DNA from: an uncultured Rubrobacteraceae bacterium
GTDB lineage: Bacteria; Actinomycetota; Rubrobacteria; Rubrobacterales; Rubrobacteraceae
Reading direction: 5' to 3'
Assembly: GCA_902806085.1 (NCBI GenBank)
Contig: CADCVH010000115.1
Span: forward strand, 1 to 62,024
Length of the DNA: 62,024 nucleotides
Shown: piece after piece, positions 34,652-43,401 of the stretch
Layout of the letters: each line of letters begins with the position of its first letter
Position numbering within the stretch: the first letter of the stretch is position 1
Notes under the pieces: generated by a model
Databases searched by the model: none
The model's input: only the letters and a program-made list of their open reading frames with translations
What the model was told of the DNA's origin: nothing
Translations under genes and position numbers: made by a program

Positions 34652-35587
34652 TTGACGGACCGGGGGGCGGACCCTCCGCAGGCCGGCGCGACGAAGAACG
34701 CGGCGCTCGCCGAGGTCTCCCTGCTCCTGGCCGTCTTCTTCGTGGGCATGGACGTCGTCTCGGTCAAGTACGCGCTGGAGGGGTTCCCGCCGCTGGTGTT
34801 CATGCCCTTCAGGTACGTGCTGGCCGGGCTCTTGCTGCTCGCCTTCCTCCGGCTCTTCGGGAGGAACGCCGGCGCAAAGCTCGGGCGCGGGGACCTCCTC
34901 GCCCTGGCAGGCCTCGGCTTGGTGGGCATCGCCGTCAACTACCTCGGATACACGGTGGGCCTGAGCCTAACCACGGGATCAAACGCCGCGCTGATCATAG
35001 CCACCGCCCCGGTTTGGGGCCTCCTGCTCGGCATCGTGCTTGGGCTTGAGCGCGGTTCCTGGATGGGCGCCCTCGGGCTCGGGCTCGCCATCTCGGGGGT
35101 GGCCCTCGTCGTGGGCGGGGGCCTGGGCTCGGAGGGGGCGTCCGTGGGGGGCGACCTGCTCGTGTGCGTGAGCGCCTTCTCGTGGGGGGCCTACACGGTG
35201 CTCTCCCTGCCCGTCCTGCGCCGCCTGGACCCGCTGGTCGTTGGCGGCTGGACGATGCTGTTAGGGGGCCTCGCGGCCCTCCCCTTGGCCTTCACCGGTT
35301 TCCCCGGCCTCTCGGGGTCGCTCTTCTCGGTGGGGTGGGGAGCGGTGGGCGCGGCATCCTGGACGGCCGCCGCCTACTCGACGGTCCTGTGCAGCAGCTT
35401 CGCCATAGCCGCCTACCAGGCGAACGTTGCCCGGCGGGGCGCCAACAGGGTCCTGGCCTACCTGTACCTGCAAACGCTGATCGGGCTGCTGGCCAGCGTG
35501 GTGCTGCTGGGGGAGGGCCTGGGGGCGGCCAAGGTGGCGGGGGCTGCGGTCATCCTGCTCGGCGTCTACCTCGCCCGCCGCGCCTAG
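34652..35587 (+). CDS. EamA/RhaT-family (DMT) transporter
   Basis: 311 residues, ten TM helices in two EamA repeats. Repeat one has FFVGMDVVSVKYALEG, PFRYVLAGLLLLAFLR and LSLTTGSNAALIIATAPVW; repeat two ends RGANRVLAYLYLQTLIGLL and LGEGLGAAKVAGAAVILLGV, both typical signatures. It probably exports a metabolite or amino acid, with unknown substrate. TTG start at 34652; GACGAGG abuts it, so the exact start is uncertain. 35588-35687 beyond the stop holds a short hairpin only. Confidence 0.85.
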   Translation: MTDRGADPPQAGATKNAALAEVSLLLAVFFVGMDVVSVKYALEGFPPLVFMPFRYVLAGLLLLAFLRLFGRNAGAKLGRGDLLALAGLGLVGIAVNYLGYTVGLSLTTGSNAALIIATAPVWGLLLGIVLGLERGSWMGALGLGLAISGVALVVGGGLGSEGASVGGDLLVCVSAFSWGAYTVLSLPVLRRLDPLVVGGWTMLLGGLAALPLAFTGFPGLSGSLFSVGWGAVGAASWTAAAYSTVLCSSFAIAAYQANVARRGANRVLAYLYLQTLIGLLASVVLLGEGLGAAKVAGAAVILLGVYLARRA

Positions 35588-35687
35588 CCGCGCATAGCCT
35601 CGAAGGCCCCCGGTCGGGATCGGGTTCTCCCCTTTATCGTCGGACCATGCATCCCAGACGCAGTGGCGAGGTTTCTTACGAACCTGC

Positions 35688-35891
35688 TTAGTTGGCGGGC
35701 GGAAGGCTCGTGAGGAAGCCGGCGGCCACGAAGATGCCCGCGGCGAGGGGCAGCTCCAGGCCCACCATCCGCCCGAGGGGGCCGTCGCCCTTGTCGATGG
35801 GGTTGATGCCGCCGGTGGCGAGCAGCAGCACGGTCATCCCGAGCTTCATGACGAGGGCCCGACCGTAGGCGCCGCCGGCGAGGGCCAGCGG
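35688..35891 (-). pseudogene. C-terminal fragment of a CopD-family copper-transport protein
   Basis: The frame encodes AGGAYGRALVMKLGMTVLLL, then GGINPIDKGDGPLGRMVGLE and IFVAAGFLTSLPPAN. This is the end of CopD (PF05425): YGraLxxKLg, the helix, the N-x-x...P turn, R-x-V-x-LE, and a closing LTxxPPa. No start or N-terminal helices precede it. It runs directly into the PAS gene in another frame at about 35895, so it is a deletion scar. Confidence 0.65.
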
Positions 35892-36601
35892 CCGGCCGTG
35901 GAGCCGTTGGCCCAGAGGCGGCTCCCGTCTTTGCGCACCGCCCAGTTCTCCTCGGAGAAGGTCTGCCCGCCGAGCGCAATCCGAAGCTCGCGCTCGGGCC
36001 TGCCCTCCCGCCGACCCTCCGGCGGAAAGAACACGGAGAAATGCTCGCCCAGGATTTCCTCTTCGGAGTAGCCGAGGATGCGCCTGGCACCCTCGTTCCA
36101 ACCCTCGACGCGCCCGTCGGGGGAGAGCATCAGTATCGCGTAGTCCTTGGCGCCCTGGGCCAGCAGGCGAAAGCGCTCCTCGCTCGCGGCGGACCGTCTC
36201 CTGGCGGCGCGCATGGAGGCCACGAGCGCGCTGGTCGCGGCCCCCACCGCCGCGAACACCACGAGGTCCAGCAGCTGCCCAGGGCTGTCGACCCCGAACG
36301 AGTAGGCCGGGGCGAGGAAGAGGTAGTCGGCCACCACCAGCGCAAGCGCGGTGGCGAACAACCCCGGCCCTAACGCGCCCAACCAGGCGACGACCATCAC
36401 CGCGAGGACGAAGAGCAAGAACGGGATCTGGGCCTCCATGAAGGGATCGACAAGAACCTTCACCACAGCCACGACGGCCACCGCCGCGACGGCCACCCCG
36501 TAAGCCGCGACCGGTGAGCTTTGGCCCATCATGCCTGGACCACGCGAACCCGGCAGGTGGCCGCGGAGGGTTCTCCGGAGTTCGGTCTGCACCGGCAACA
36601 T
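35892..36601 (-). pseudogene. truncated DUF4118-PAS sensor protein
   Basis: Begins with ATG (GAGAGG upstream). About residues 26-130 are the four-helix DUF4118 block (GVAVAAVAVVAVVKVLVDPF, PFLLFVLAVMVVAWLGAL, LFATALALVVADYLFLAPA, LLDLVVFAAVGAATSALVA). A PAS domain follows: RFRLLAQGAKDYAILMLSPD, GWNEGARRILGYSEEEILGE, and ENWAVRKDGSRLWANG. It then breaks off inside the PAS at about 35900, joining CopD sequence out of frame; the frame stops at 35846. Kinase or other output domains are missing. A 237-residue product could still be made. Confidence 0.75.
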
Positions 36602-36704
36602 TCTTCCTCTCCCGGCTCTTGGTTGCCCTGGGGCAAAGATCTCACCGGCGACCCGGAGGCGCCTCCCGCAAATGCACTATTTTCGTGCGCGGGGGTCGGG
36701 GAGC

Positions 36705-37055
36705 CTAGACGACGTGGGAGGCGGGCCGGGTCCGGGTGACGACGACGAGCAAGTCCGACAGGTCGACCCGCCTCTTCGTGTACCGTTCACCGCCGACGCA
36801 GAACGTCGAGAAGGGGTCGCATTCGGGGTACAACTCCACCCAGTTGGGGACCCTTTCTTCCACCACGGGGGTTACCCTGCTGCAGATCACGAAGTCGGGC
36901 CGCAGGCGCACGACCTCCCGGTTGAGGTCCCCGGAGTCCGCCTCGAACACCTCGAGGCCCGGGAGGGAGATCCGGAAGACGGCCGCTATGCTCTCCCGGT
37001 AGGACGCCGACTCGTTCGCCACCAGTATGTGCCCTGTAGCTTCCATACCCGGCAT
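36705..37055 (-). CDS. degenerate receiver-like protein, paralogue 1
   Basis: 116 residues. The pattern GHILVANESASYRESIAAVF, then LRPDFVICSRVTP and DLSDLLVVVTR follows the strand-helix order of a response-regulator receiver, but the acidic pocket reads ANE and the phosphoacceptor Asp is replaced by Ser in DFVICS. Phosphorylation is not expected. About 40 percent of residues match the next gene upstream (37119-37514), so the pair is a tandem duplication. It lies downstream of a NarL-type regulator cluster. The start could be ATG 37055 or 37046. Confidence 0.6.
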   Translation of the reverse strand: MPGMEATGHILVANESASYRESIAAVFRISLPGLEVFEADSGDLNREVVRLRPDFVICSRVTPVVEERVPNWVELYPECDPFSTFCVGGERYTKRRVDLSDLLVVVTRTRPASHVV

Positions 37056-37118
37056 GTTATGCGGGCATCATTCAGGCGACATCACGAAAACGGGGGAATC
37101 TTCGCTAACCACTTTGGG

Positions 37119-37514
37119 CTAGTCGAACTTGGCTGCGCGGTCCACGATGGAGAGCAGATCCCCGAGTTGTATCTCCGCGTACTCCGTCCGCTCTCCCCGT
37201 TCGGAGGCCACGGAGCGGGTGGAGTGGCCCGGGTAGAGCTCCACCCAGACCGGTACCAGGTCCCGCACCCCGCCCGTGACGCGGCTGCAGATAGCCACGT
37301 CGGGGGTAAAGCGGGAGACGCTGCTTTCGAGGGCCTCGGGCTCCGCGACCTCCACGTTCACATCCGGACGCAGTTGGCGGAACACGGCCGCTATGCTCTC
37401 CCGGTAGGAGCGCGGCTCGTTTGCCAGCAAGACCCGCAACCTGCCGGTCCGGCGGCGCGCCGGGATCTCACCCTCCACCGGATCTGTCGGACCGTTCTTC
37501 ATCGGTTGCGCCAA
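37119..37514 (-). CDS. degenerate receiver-like protein, paralogue 2
   Basis: 131 residues. RLRVLLANEPRSYRESIAAV, FTPDVAICSRVTGG and WVELYPGHS are shared with the downstream paralogue, including Ser in place of the receiver Asp and an invariant VxWVELYP. The TTG at 37514 is preceded by GAGGAGGGAG. The common YRESIAAVFR helix and SRVT-x(9)-P-x-WVELYP block suggest a conserved interaction surface rather than a decayed gene. Possibly pseudo-receivers that modulate the neighbouring kinases. Confidence 0.65.
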   Translation of the reverse strand: MAQPMKNGPTDPVEGEIPARRRTGRLRVLLANEPRSYRESIAAVFRQLRPDVNVEVAEPEALESSVSRFTPDVAICSRVTGGVRDLVPVWVELYPGHSTRSVASERGERTEYAEIQLGDLLSIVDRAAKFD

Positions 37515-37645
37515 GTCCCCGCGCTCCCTCCTCGAACTCCCCGCCCCAACGCGCGGGTCTTCGGCGCGGATCTCGGGAAAGTTTAGCAGGGCCCGGCGCC
37601 TCCTAGATAGGACCCGCGTCGGGCCCGGGGGGTTACGGCGGGCGG

Positions 37646-38347
37646 CTACTTGATCTCGACCACGCCGTTGCGCGCGGCGAAGACCAGGGCCTGCAGGCGC
37701 GAGTGGACGTCGAGCTTGTTGAGGATGTTCACCATGTGGGTGCGCTCGGTCTCCACGGTGATGTGCAGCTTTTCGGCGATGTCCTTGCTGTTCAGGCCTT
37801 CCGCGAGCGCCTGCAGCACCTCCCTCTCGCGCCGCATGAGCCGGTCTATGGACTTCTGCGCCTTCAGCTCCTCCTCGCGCTTGCGGCTCACCATGCGTAG
37901 CATCTCGACGATCTCGTTGGGCGTGAGCAGGGCCTCCCCGGCCTTCAGGCGCCTGACCGCGTCCACGATGTCGCCTATGGCGGCGGCCTTGTGGAGCACG
38001 CCGGAGGCCCCCGCTTCGACCGCCCGGGCGAAGCGGGCGGGCTCCAGGCTCGCGCTCAGGACGAGCGTGGTTACCCCGCTGCCCTTCGCCGCGAGCTCCT
38101 CGATCAGGCCGAACCCGTCGCCGTCGGGCAGGGCGAGGTCGCAGACGGCCACGTCCGTGGCCCCGGCCGTGGTCCCGGCCGACCCGTTCAGAAACTCGCG
38201 CGCCTCGGCCAGCGAGCCGGCCTGGCCCACCACGGAGAACTCCTCCTCCCGCTCGAACATGAAGGCCAGCGCCTGGCGAAAAGAGGCGTGGTCCTCCACG
38301 AGGAAGATGCGGGTTTTCTCCTTGTCCACACCGCTTTCTACGGTCAC
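37646..38347 (-). CDS. NarL/FixJ-family response regulator
   Basis: 234 residues. The receiver has FLVEDHASFRQALAFMF (acidic pair E18-D19), VAVCDLALPDGDGFGLIEEL with phospho-Asp70, LVLSAS and HKAAAIGDIVDAV. The C-terminal LuxR-type HTH is LMRREREVLQALAEGLNSKD through VETERTHMVNILNKLDVHSR. It follows the big HisKA_3-type kinase after about 100 bp on the same strand, and NarL regulators pair with exactly that kinase type. GTG 38347 has GGGGGTAAG upstream. Confidence 0.88.
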   Translation of the reverse strand: MTVESGVDKEKTRIFLVEDHASFRQALAFMFEREEEFSVVGQAGSLAEAREFLNGSAGTTAGATDVAVCDLALPDGDGFGLIEELAAKGSGVTTLVLSASLEPARFARAVEAGASGVLHKAAAIGDIVDAVRRLKAGEALLTPNEIVEMLRMVSRKREEELKAQKSIDRLMRREREVLQALAEGLNSKDIAEKLHITVETERTHMVNILNKLDVHSRLQALVFAARNGVVEIK

Positions 38348-38448
38348 CGTCTTACCCCCGTATCGCAAAAAACCGCGCCAGCTCCGCGGCCCCGACGCGT
38401 CCACACAACTATAGTCCAGTCGCCGGGCCCCGGCCTGGTCTTTTTGTG

Positions 38449-41400
38449 CTAGAAATTGCCCCGTTCCGACGGAACTTCCCCGGTCAGGCGGGAGAGCGGC
38501 ACGCGCAAGAGCACGCGCGTGCCGCGTCCGGGCTCGCCCTCGACCTCGACCCGCCCGCCGAGATCCAGCGCCCGCTGGCGCATGGAGTACTGCCCTATGC
38601 CCGCCCGCGCCTCGCCCGGGTCGAAGCCGGCCCCGTCGTCGCGGACCTCGGCGTACAGGACGTCTTCCTCGACGCCAAGCTCGACCCGGACGCGGCTGGC
38701 GGCGGCGTGGCGGCGGACGTTGGTCAGCGCCTCCTGGACGATCCGCACGAGCTCCCGTCCCGGCCTCCCCGGGAGGCCCGGCGGTACGCCGTCCCCGACC
38801 ACCAGGTCGATCTCGTACCTGCCGCGCGCCATGCGGCGGTTCAGGTCGACGAGGTCCTTTAGCGAGGAGACGAAGGACCGTTCCGCCGTCTCCTTCAGCC
38901 GCAACTCGAAGATGGCGGCGCGCAGGCCCTCAACCGAACGCCTGAGGGCGTCCGCGCTCTCCTGGAGGGCGGGGTCGCCGCCGTTCGCGGAGGTAACCTG
39001 GAGGATCTGTATCTCCTGCAGGGCGTAGACGATGTCCTGGAGGATGCTGTCGTGGAGCTCGCGGGCTATCCGGTTGCGCTCGGCTTCCCTGACGGTCCGC
39101 AGGGCGTGTTCGGCCCTGTTGCGTTCGGTGACGTCGTGGGCGACGACGCACATCGCCCGCCTGCCCTCGTAGAGGACGTTGCTGATGCTGATCTCGACGT
39201 CCACCAGCGCGCCGTCTTTGCGCCTGTACTTTCTCTCGCCGAGCGAGAAGCGCCCCTTGCTCATCGCGAGCTCCGCGTTGCGGTCGACGCTCTCCCTGTC
39301 GTGGGCGCTGATGTCGTAGAACGACATGCCCTTGAGCTCCTCCTGGGCGTACCCGAGGGTGGCCGCGAGCGCGGCGTTGGCCTCCAGCACGCGCAAGGTC
39401 TCGCCGTCCAGCAAGAATATGCCCTCGGCCGCCTGCTCCACCACGTTCCTGTAGAGTTCCTCGCTCTGGCGGAGGTCCCTCGCCGCCCGCGCCCGCTCTA
39501 TGGATTCCCAGCAGCGGTTGGCCACGCTCACGAGGAGCCCGACCTCCTCGCGCGACCAGCGCCGCGGCGTCTTCTGGTGGACGGCCATCCCCGCCACGAA
39601 CCGCCCGTCCTTGTGCAGCGGCGCGCTGATCACGGCCCGGATCCCCGTCCGCCGGTACGCCGCGAGGTCGGCCCCGCCCACGCGCCCGTCCTCCTCGACG
39701 TCGTGCACCACGTATGGCTCGTTCTCCCGCGAGAGGCGCAAAGCCTCCGCCCCGAACTCGGACATGGCGAACCGGCCGACGATGCTGGGTACGCCCCTGG
39801 TGTAGTCGCCGGTGATGCGGAAGTGGTCCTCGTCGGCCTCGACCTCGGCGTAGGCGCAGCGGTCGGCGCCCAGGTGCTCGCCGAGCATCCGGGCCGCGGT
39901 GGCAGTGACCTCGTCGGGGGCGGTGATGGGTTGCAAGGCCCGGTCCAGAACGGCCAGGAACCGGGTCCGCTCCTCGGCCTCTTTGCGCTGGGTGATGTCC
40001 GTGGAGATGCCGCACGTGGCGTAGGGGGAACCGTCCGGGCCCCTCAGCGGGAACTTCACCGAGAAGTAGGTGTGCGTACCGTCGTCCTGGGGGACCTCCT
40101 CCTCGATCTCCAGCGGGGCCTCCGCGCGGAGCACCTCCAGGTCGTTCGTCCGGTATACGTCCGCGGATTCCTTCGCGAAAAGGTCGTGGTCGGTCTTGCC
40201 GAGAACCTGCCCTTCGGTGGTGTGGAACAGTTCCTCGAAGCGGCGGTTCGCGAGAACGTAGCGGCCATCGGCGTCCTTCACGTAGATCACGGCCGTCGTG
40301 TTGTCGAGGATGGCCTGCAGGCGGTCCTGGCTCTCCCTCAGAGCCCCCTCGGCCGCCTTGCGCGCGGTGATGTCGTAACGGATCGCCACGTACTGGTAGG
40401 GTTTGCCCCGCTCGTCCAGGAAGGGCACGATGGTCGTGTCCACCCAGTAGATCGAGCCGTCCTTGGCCCGGTTCTTGAGCTCCCCGCGCCACACCCCGCC
40501 CCGCGCTATCGTCCGCCACAGGCCCCTTATGTACCCGGGCGGGTGGTGCCCGGAGTTGACCAGGCGGTGGTCCTGGCCGACGAGCTCCCCCCGCGAGTAG
40601 CCGGAGATCTCGCAGAACTTGTCGTTGACGTAGGTGATGGCGCCCTTCTGGTCGGTGATGGCGACGATGGCCGACTCGTCGAGGGCGAACTTGAGGTCCG
40701 CGAGCTCCTTTAGGGTCCGGCGCAGGCCCTCCTCGGCCTCGGAGCGCTCCGTGACGTCGGTGGCCACCCCGATCACGCCCTTCACCCGGCCGTCCTCGCC
40801 GCGCAGCGGCTTGTACCAGGTCTCGAAGACGACGCCCCCGACCTCGCTCGTGCCGACGAACTCTTCGCCCGCGAGCGCTTGGCGCACGTCGTCCAGGACC
40901 CCCGGCGCCCCGGCGTAGACGTCGAAGACGGAGCGGCCCGCGAGCTCGTCCGGATCAAGGCCAAGCGTCTCCAGCCCGCGACCGGTGGAGAGCGTGAAGA
41001 TGCCCTCGGAGTCCAGGGAGAAGAGCACGACGGGGGCGTTGGTGACGACGGTCCTCAACAGCTCCTCGCTCTGCCTGAGCGCCTCCTCCGTCCGCCGGCG
41101 CTCGGTGACGTCGCGGGAGTTGATCACGACACCCTTTATCGCGGGGTCGTGGAGCAGGTTCTCGCCGACGGCCTCCAGCCGCCGCCAGGCGCCGCCCCTG
41201 TCCCTGACCCTGTACTCCACGGGCGGGAACGGGCCCGGGCGGTCCCGGTACGTGGAGAAGACCTCGGCCACGCGCGCGCGGTCTTCGGGGTGGATCAGGC
41301 CGAACGCCCCCACCCCGATCCTCTCCTCCTGCGTGAAACCCAGCACCCGCTCGACGGCCGGACTCTCGTAGACGATGGTGCCCTCTTCGTCGAGCACGAC

Positions 41401-43401
41401 TATGATGTCCGAGACGTTCTGCACCAGGGACCGGAACCGCTCCTCGCTCTCCCGCAACGCGTCCTCGGCCCGCCGCCTCTCGGTTGTATCGACCCCGTAG
41501 ATGCGCAAGAGGCCGCCCTCCGGCGTGCGCGAGATGGTCTGCTGGTAGAAGCGCCCGCCCACCTCCGCCTCGCGCACGAACGGCCGCCCCCCGGCCGACC
41601 AGATACGCTCGTTCGCCCCTTCGAGGCCGGCGAGCGCCGGGTGGGCCGCCCCGAGCTCCCGAAGGTCCGGGAAGTGGGCCTGGGCCGCCGGGTTGAGGTA
41701 CGTCGGTTCGCCGGCGACGCTCGTCTCCACGATGGGGCTCGGGTTGAGCTCGGGGAACGAGGCGAGGCGCGCGAGCTGCTCCTCGGCCTCCTTCTGCTCC
41801 GTGACGTCCCTCTGGGTGCCCCAGACCCGCACCACGAAGCCGTCCTCGACGATGCCCGTGAGGTTGTTGACGATGACCCTCTCGTTGCCTTCGCGGTCGA
41901 GCTCTCTCGTCTCGCCGTCGCGTATTCGGTATCCCGCCCGCGTCGCCGTCCTCAAGAACTCCACGTTCTCAGGCTCCGAACGGGGCAGAAGGTCGCCGAT
42001 CCGGGCGCCGACGATCTCCGGCGCCCCCCCGAAACCGTACATCCGGGCCATCGCGTCGTTGCACTCGGCGAGGTAGCCGTGGCGGTAGAGGTGGTCGAGT
42101 TGCTCCTCGTCGGGGAGGCTCGTCGGCAGCGGCTCGTCGAACTCGAAGCACCAGATCCCCTCGGTGCTCTGCGCTATGAAGGTCCGGTAGCGCTCCTCGC
42201 TGCGGCGGAGTCCCTCTTCGGCGAGCTTCCCGTCGGTGATGTCGTACTGGACGCCCTGCCAGTAGAGGGGGTTCCCCTCCTCGTCGCGCACGAGCACGGC
42301 CTCGTCCCGGATCCAGACCATCCTCCCGTCGCTGGCGAACTGGCGGTACTCTGCCTTGAAGGGCTCGCCGGTCTCGTCGGTGCGCCTGTCCTCGGCGAGC
42401 ACCCTCTCACGGTCGTCTGGGTGCATGATCTTTGTCCAGTGGTCCCCGTCGAGCAGCTTCCTGTCGGCCGGGTAGCCGAGCACGCTCTCGACCTGGGGGC
42501 TGACGTAGGTGACGCGCTTGTCGCCGGTCGGTTGCTGGACGTAGGTGACGGCCGGTATCTGCTCGACGAGGGTCCGGTAGCGGGCCTCCGCCTCCCTGAC
42601 CTTTCTCTCGGCCTCCCTGCGCCCGGTGACGTCGCGCGCGAGGGCGAGGTGCAGCGTCCGCTCCCCGGACTCGAACACGCCGACGCGCACCTCCACGGGG
42701 AAGGTCGTCCCGTCCTTGCGCCGGTGCACGCCCTCAAGGGTGAGGGGGGCGTCGGCGGAGCTGCGGCCCCACTGCCCGCGCAGGGATTCGGAAGAGATCC
42801 CCACCTCCACGTCCGCCACGGTCATGCCGAGCAGCTCCTGCCTGGAGTAACCCAAAGACTCGCACGCCTGGCGGTTCACGTCCACCAGGTTGCCCTCGGA
42901 ATCGTGCACGAACATCGCGTCCGCGGCCTGCTCGACGAGGCGGCGGAACCGGATCTCGCTGCGCGAGAGCGCCTCTTCGGCCCTCGCCCTTTGCCTGCGG
43001 ACCTCGGCCTCCTTGAGCTCCCGCGCGATGGCCGGGCACAGGCGGGCCATGTTCTCTTTGGTGAGGTAGTCGTTGGCGCCGGCCTTCATGATCCCGACCG
43101 CCGCGTCCTCCCCGATCTTGCCGGAGACGACGATGAACGGGACGTCGTACCCGAGCCCGCGCAAGAGCTCCAGGGCGTCGGGCGCCCTGAAGCGGGGCAT
43201 GTAGTAGTCGGAGACGACGACCTCGAAGGGCTCCCCGCGGGCCGCGGCCCCCTCCAGCGCCCGCTCCATGTCCTCGGGCGTGCAGACGCGCTCGTGGACG
43301 GGCCGGTAACCGCCGCGTCCGAGCTCGCGCAGGAGGAGCATGGCGTCGTTCTCGGAGTCCTCGACGAGCAGCAAGCGCACGGGAACGCCCGTCCCCTTCA
43401 C
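38449..43401 (-). CDS. hybrid sensor histidine kinase: REC - 9 PAS - GAF - HisKA_3/HATPase
   Basis: 1650 residues, cytoplasmic. An N-terminal receiver (phospho-Asp65 in VVVSDYYMPR, KAGANDYLTKENM) is followed by eight PAS/PAC units, a GAF domain (ALQPITAPDEVTATAARMLG through SVANRCWESIERA), and a ninth PAS (EGIFLLDGETLRVLEANAAL). The kinase core is HisKA_3, with ERNRIARELHDSILQD and His about 1450, and an HATPase with IVQEALTNVRRHA and RDDGAGFDPGEARAGIGQYS. Typical NarX-type transmitter. GTG overlaps the TGA of the CHASE kinase by 4 nt and has GGAGGAGGGAG before it. PAS 2-8 diversity suggests many ligands or redox cues. Confidence 0.92.
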   Translation of the reverse strand: MKGTGVPVRLLLVEDSENDAMLLLRELGRGGYRPVHERVCTPEDMERALEGAAARGEPFEVVVSDYYMPRFRAPDALELLRGLGYDVPFIVVSGKIGEDAAVGIMKAGANDYLTKENMARLCPAIARELKEAEVRRQRARAEEALSRSEIRFRRLVEQAADAMFVHDSEGNLVDVNRQACESLGYSRQELLGMTVADVEVGISSESLRGQWGRSSADAPLTLEGVHRRKDGTTFPVEVRVGVFESGERTLHLALARDVTGRREAERKVREAEARYRTLVEQIPAVTYVQQPTGDKRVTYVSPQVESVLGYPADRKLLDGDHWTKIMHPDDRERVLAEDRRTDETGEPFKAEYRQFASDGRMVWIRDEAVLVRDEEGNPLYWQGVQYDITDGKLAEEGLRRSEERYRTFIAQSTEGIWCFEFDEPLPTSLPDEEQLDHLYRHGYLAECNDAMARMYGFGGAPEIVGARIGDLLPRSEPENVEFLRTATRAGYRIRDGETRELDREGNERVIVNNLTGIVEDGFVVRVWGTQRDVTEQKEAEEQLARLASFPELNPSPIVETSVAGEPTYLNPAAQAHFPDLRELGAAHPALAGLEGANERIWSAGGRPFVREAEVGGRFYQQTISRTPEGGLLRIYGVDTTERRRAEDALRESEERFRSLVQNVSDIIVVLDEEGTIVYESPAVERVLGFTQEERIGVGAFGLIHPEDRARVAEVFSTYRDRPGPFPPVEYRVRDRGGAWRRLEAVGENLLHDPAIKGVVINSRDVTERRRTEEALRQSEELLRTVVTNAPVVLFSLDSEGIFTLSTGRGLETLGLDPDELAGRSVFDVYAGAPGVLDDVRQALAGEEFVGTSEVGGVVFETWYKPLRGEDGRVKGVIGVATDVTERSEAEEGLRRTLKELADLKFALDESAIVAITDQKGAITYVNDKFCEISGYSRGELVGQDHRLVNSGHHPPGYIRGLWRTIARGGVWRGELKNRAKDGSIYWVDTTIVPFLDERGKPYQYVAIRYDITARKAAEGALRESQDRLQAILDNTTAVIYVKDADGRYVLANRRFEELFHTTEGQVLGKTDHDLFAKESADVYRTNDLEVLRAEAPLEIEEEVPQDDGTHTYFSVKFPLRGPDGSPYATCGISTDITQRKEAEERTRFLAVLDRALQPITAPDEVTATAARMLGEHLGADRCAYAEVEADEDHFRITGDYTRGVPSIVGRFAMSEFGAEALRLSRENEPYVVHDVEEDGRVGGADLAAYRRTGIRAVISAPLHKDGRFVAGMAVHQKTPRRWSREEVGLLVSVANRCWESIERARAARDLRQSEELYRNVVEQAAEGIFLLDGETLRVLEANAALAATLGYAQEELKGMSFYDISAHDRESVDRNAELAMSKGRFSLGERKYRRKDGALVDVEISISNVLYEGRRAMCVVAHDVTERNRAEHALRTVREAERNRIARELHDSILQDIVYALQEIQILQVTSANGGDPALQESADALRRSVEGLRAAIFELRLKETAERSFVSSLKDLVDLNRRMARGRYEIDLVVGDGVPPGLPGRPGRELVRIVQEALTNVRRHAAASRVRVELGVEEDVLYAEVRDDGAGFDPGEARAGIGQYSMRQRALDLGGRVEVEGEPGRGTRVLLRVPLSRLTGEVPSERGNF

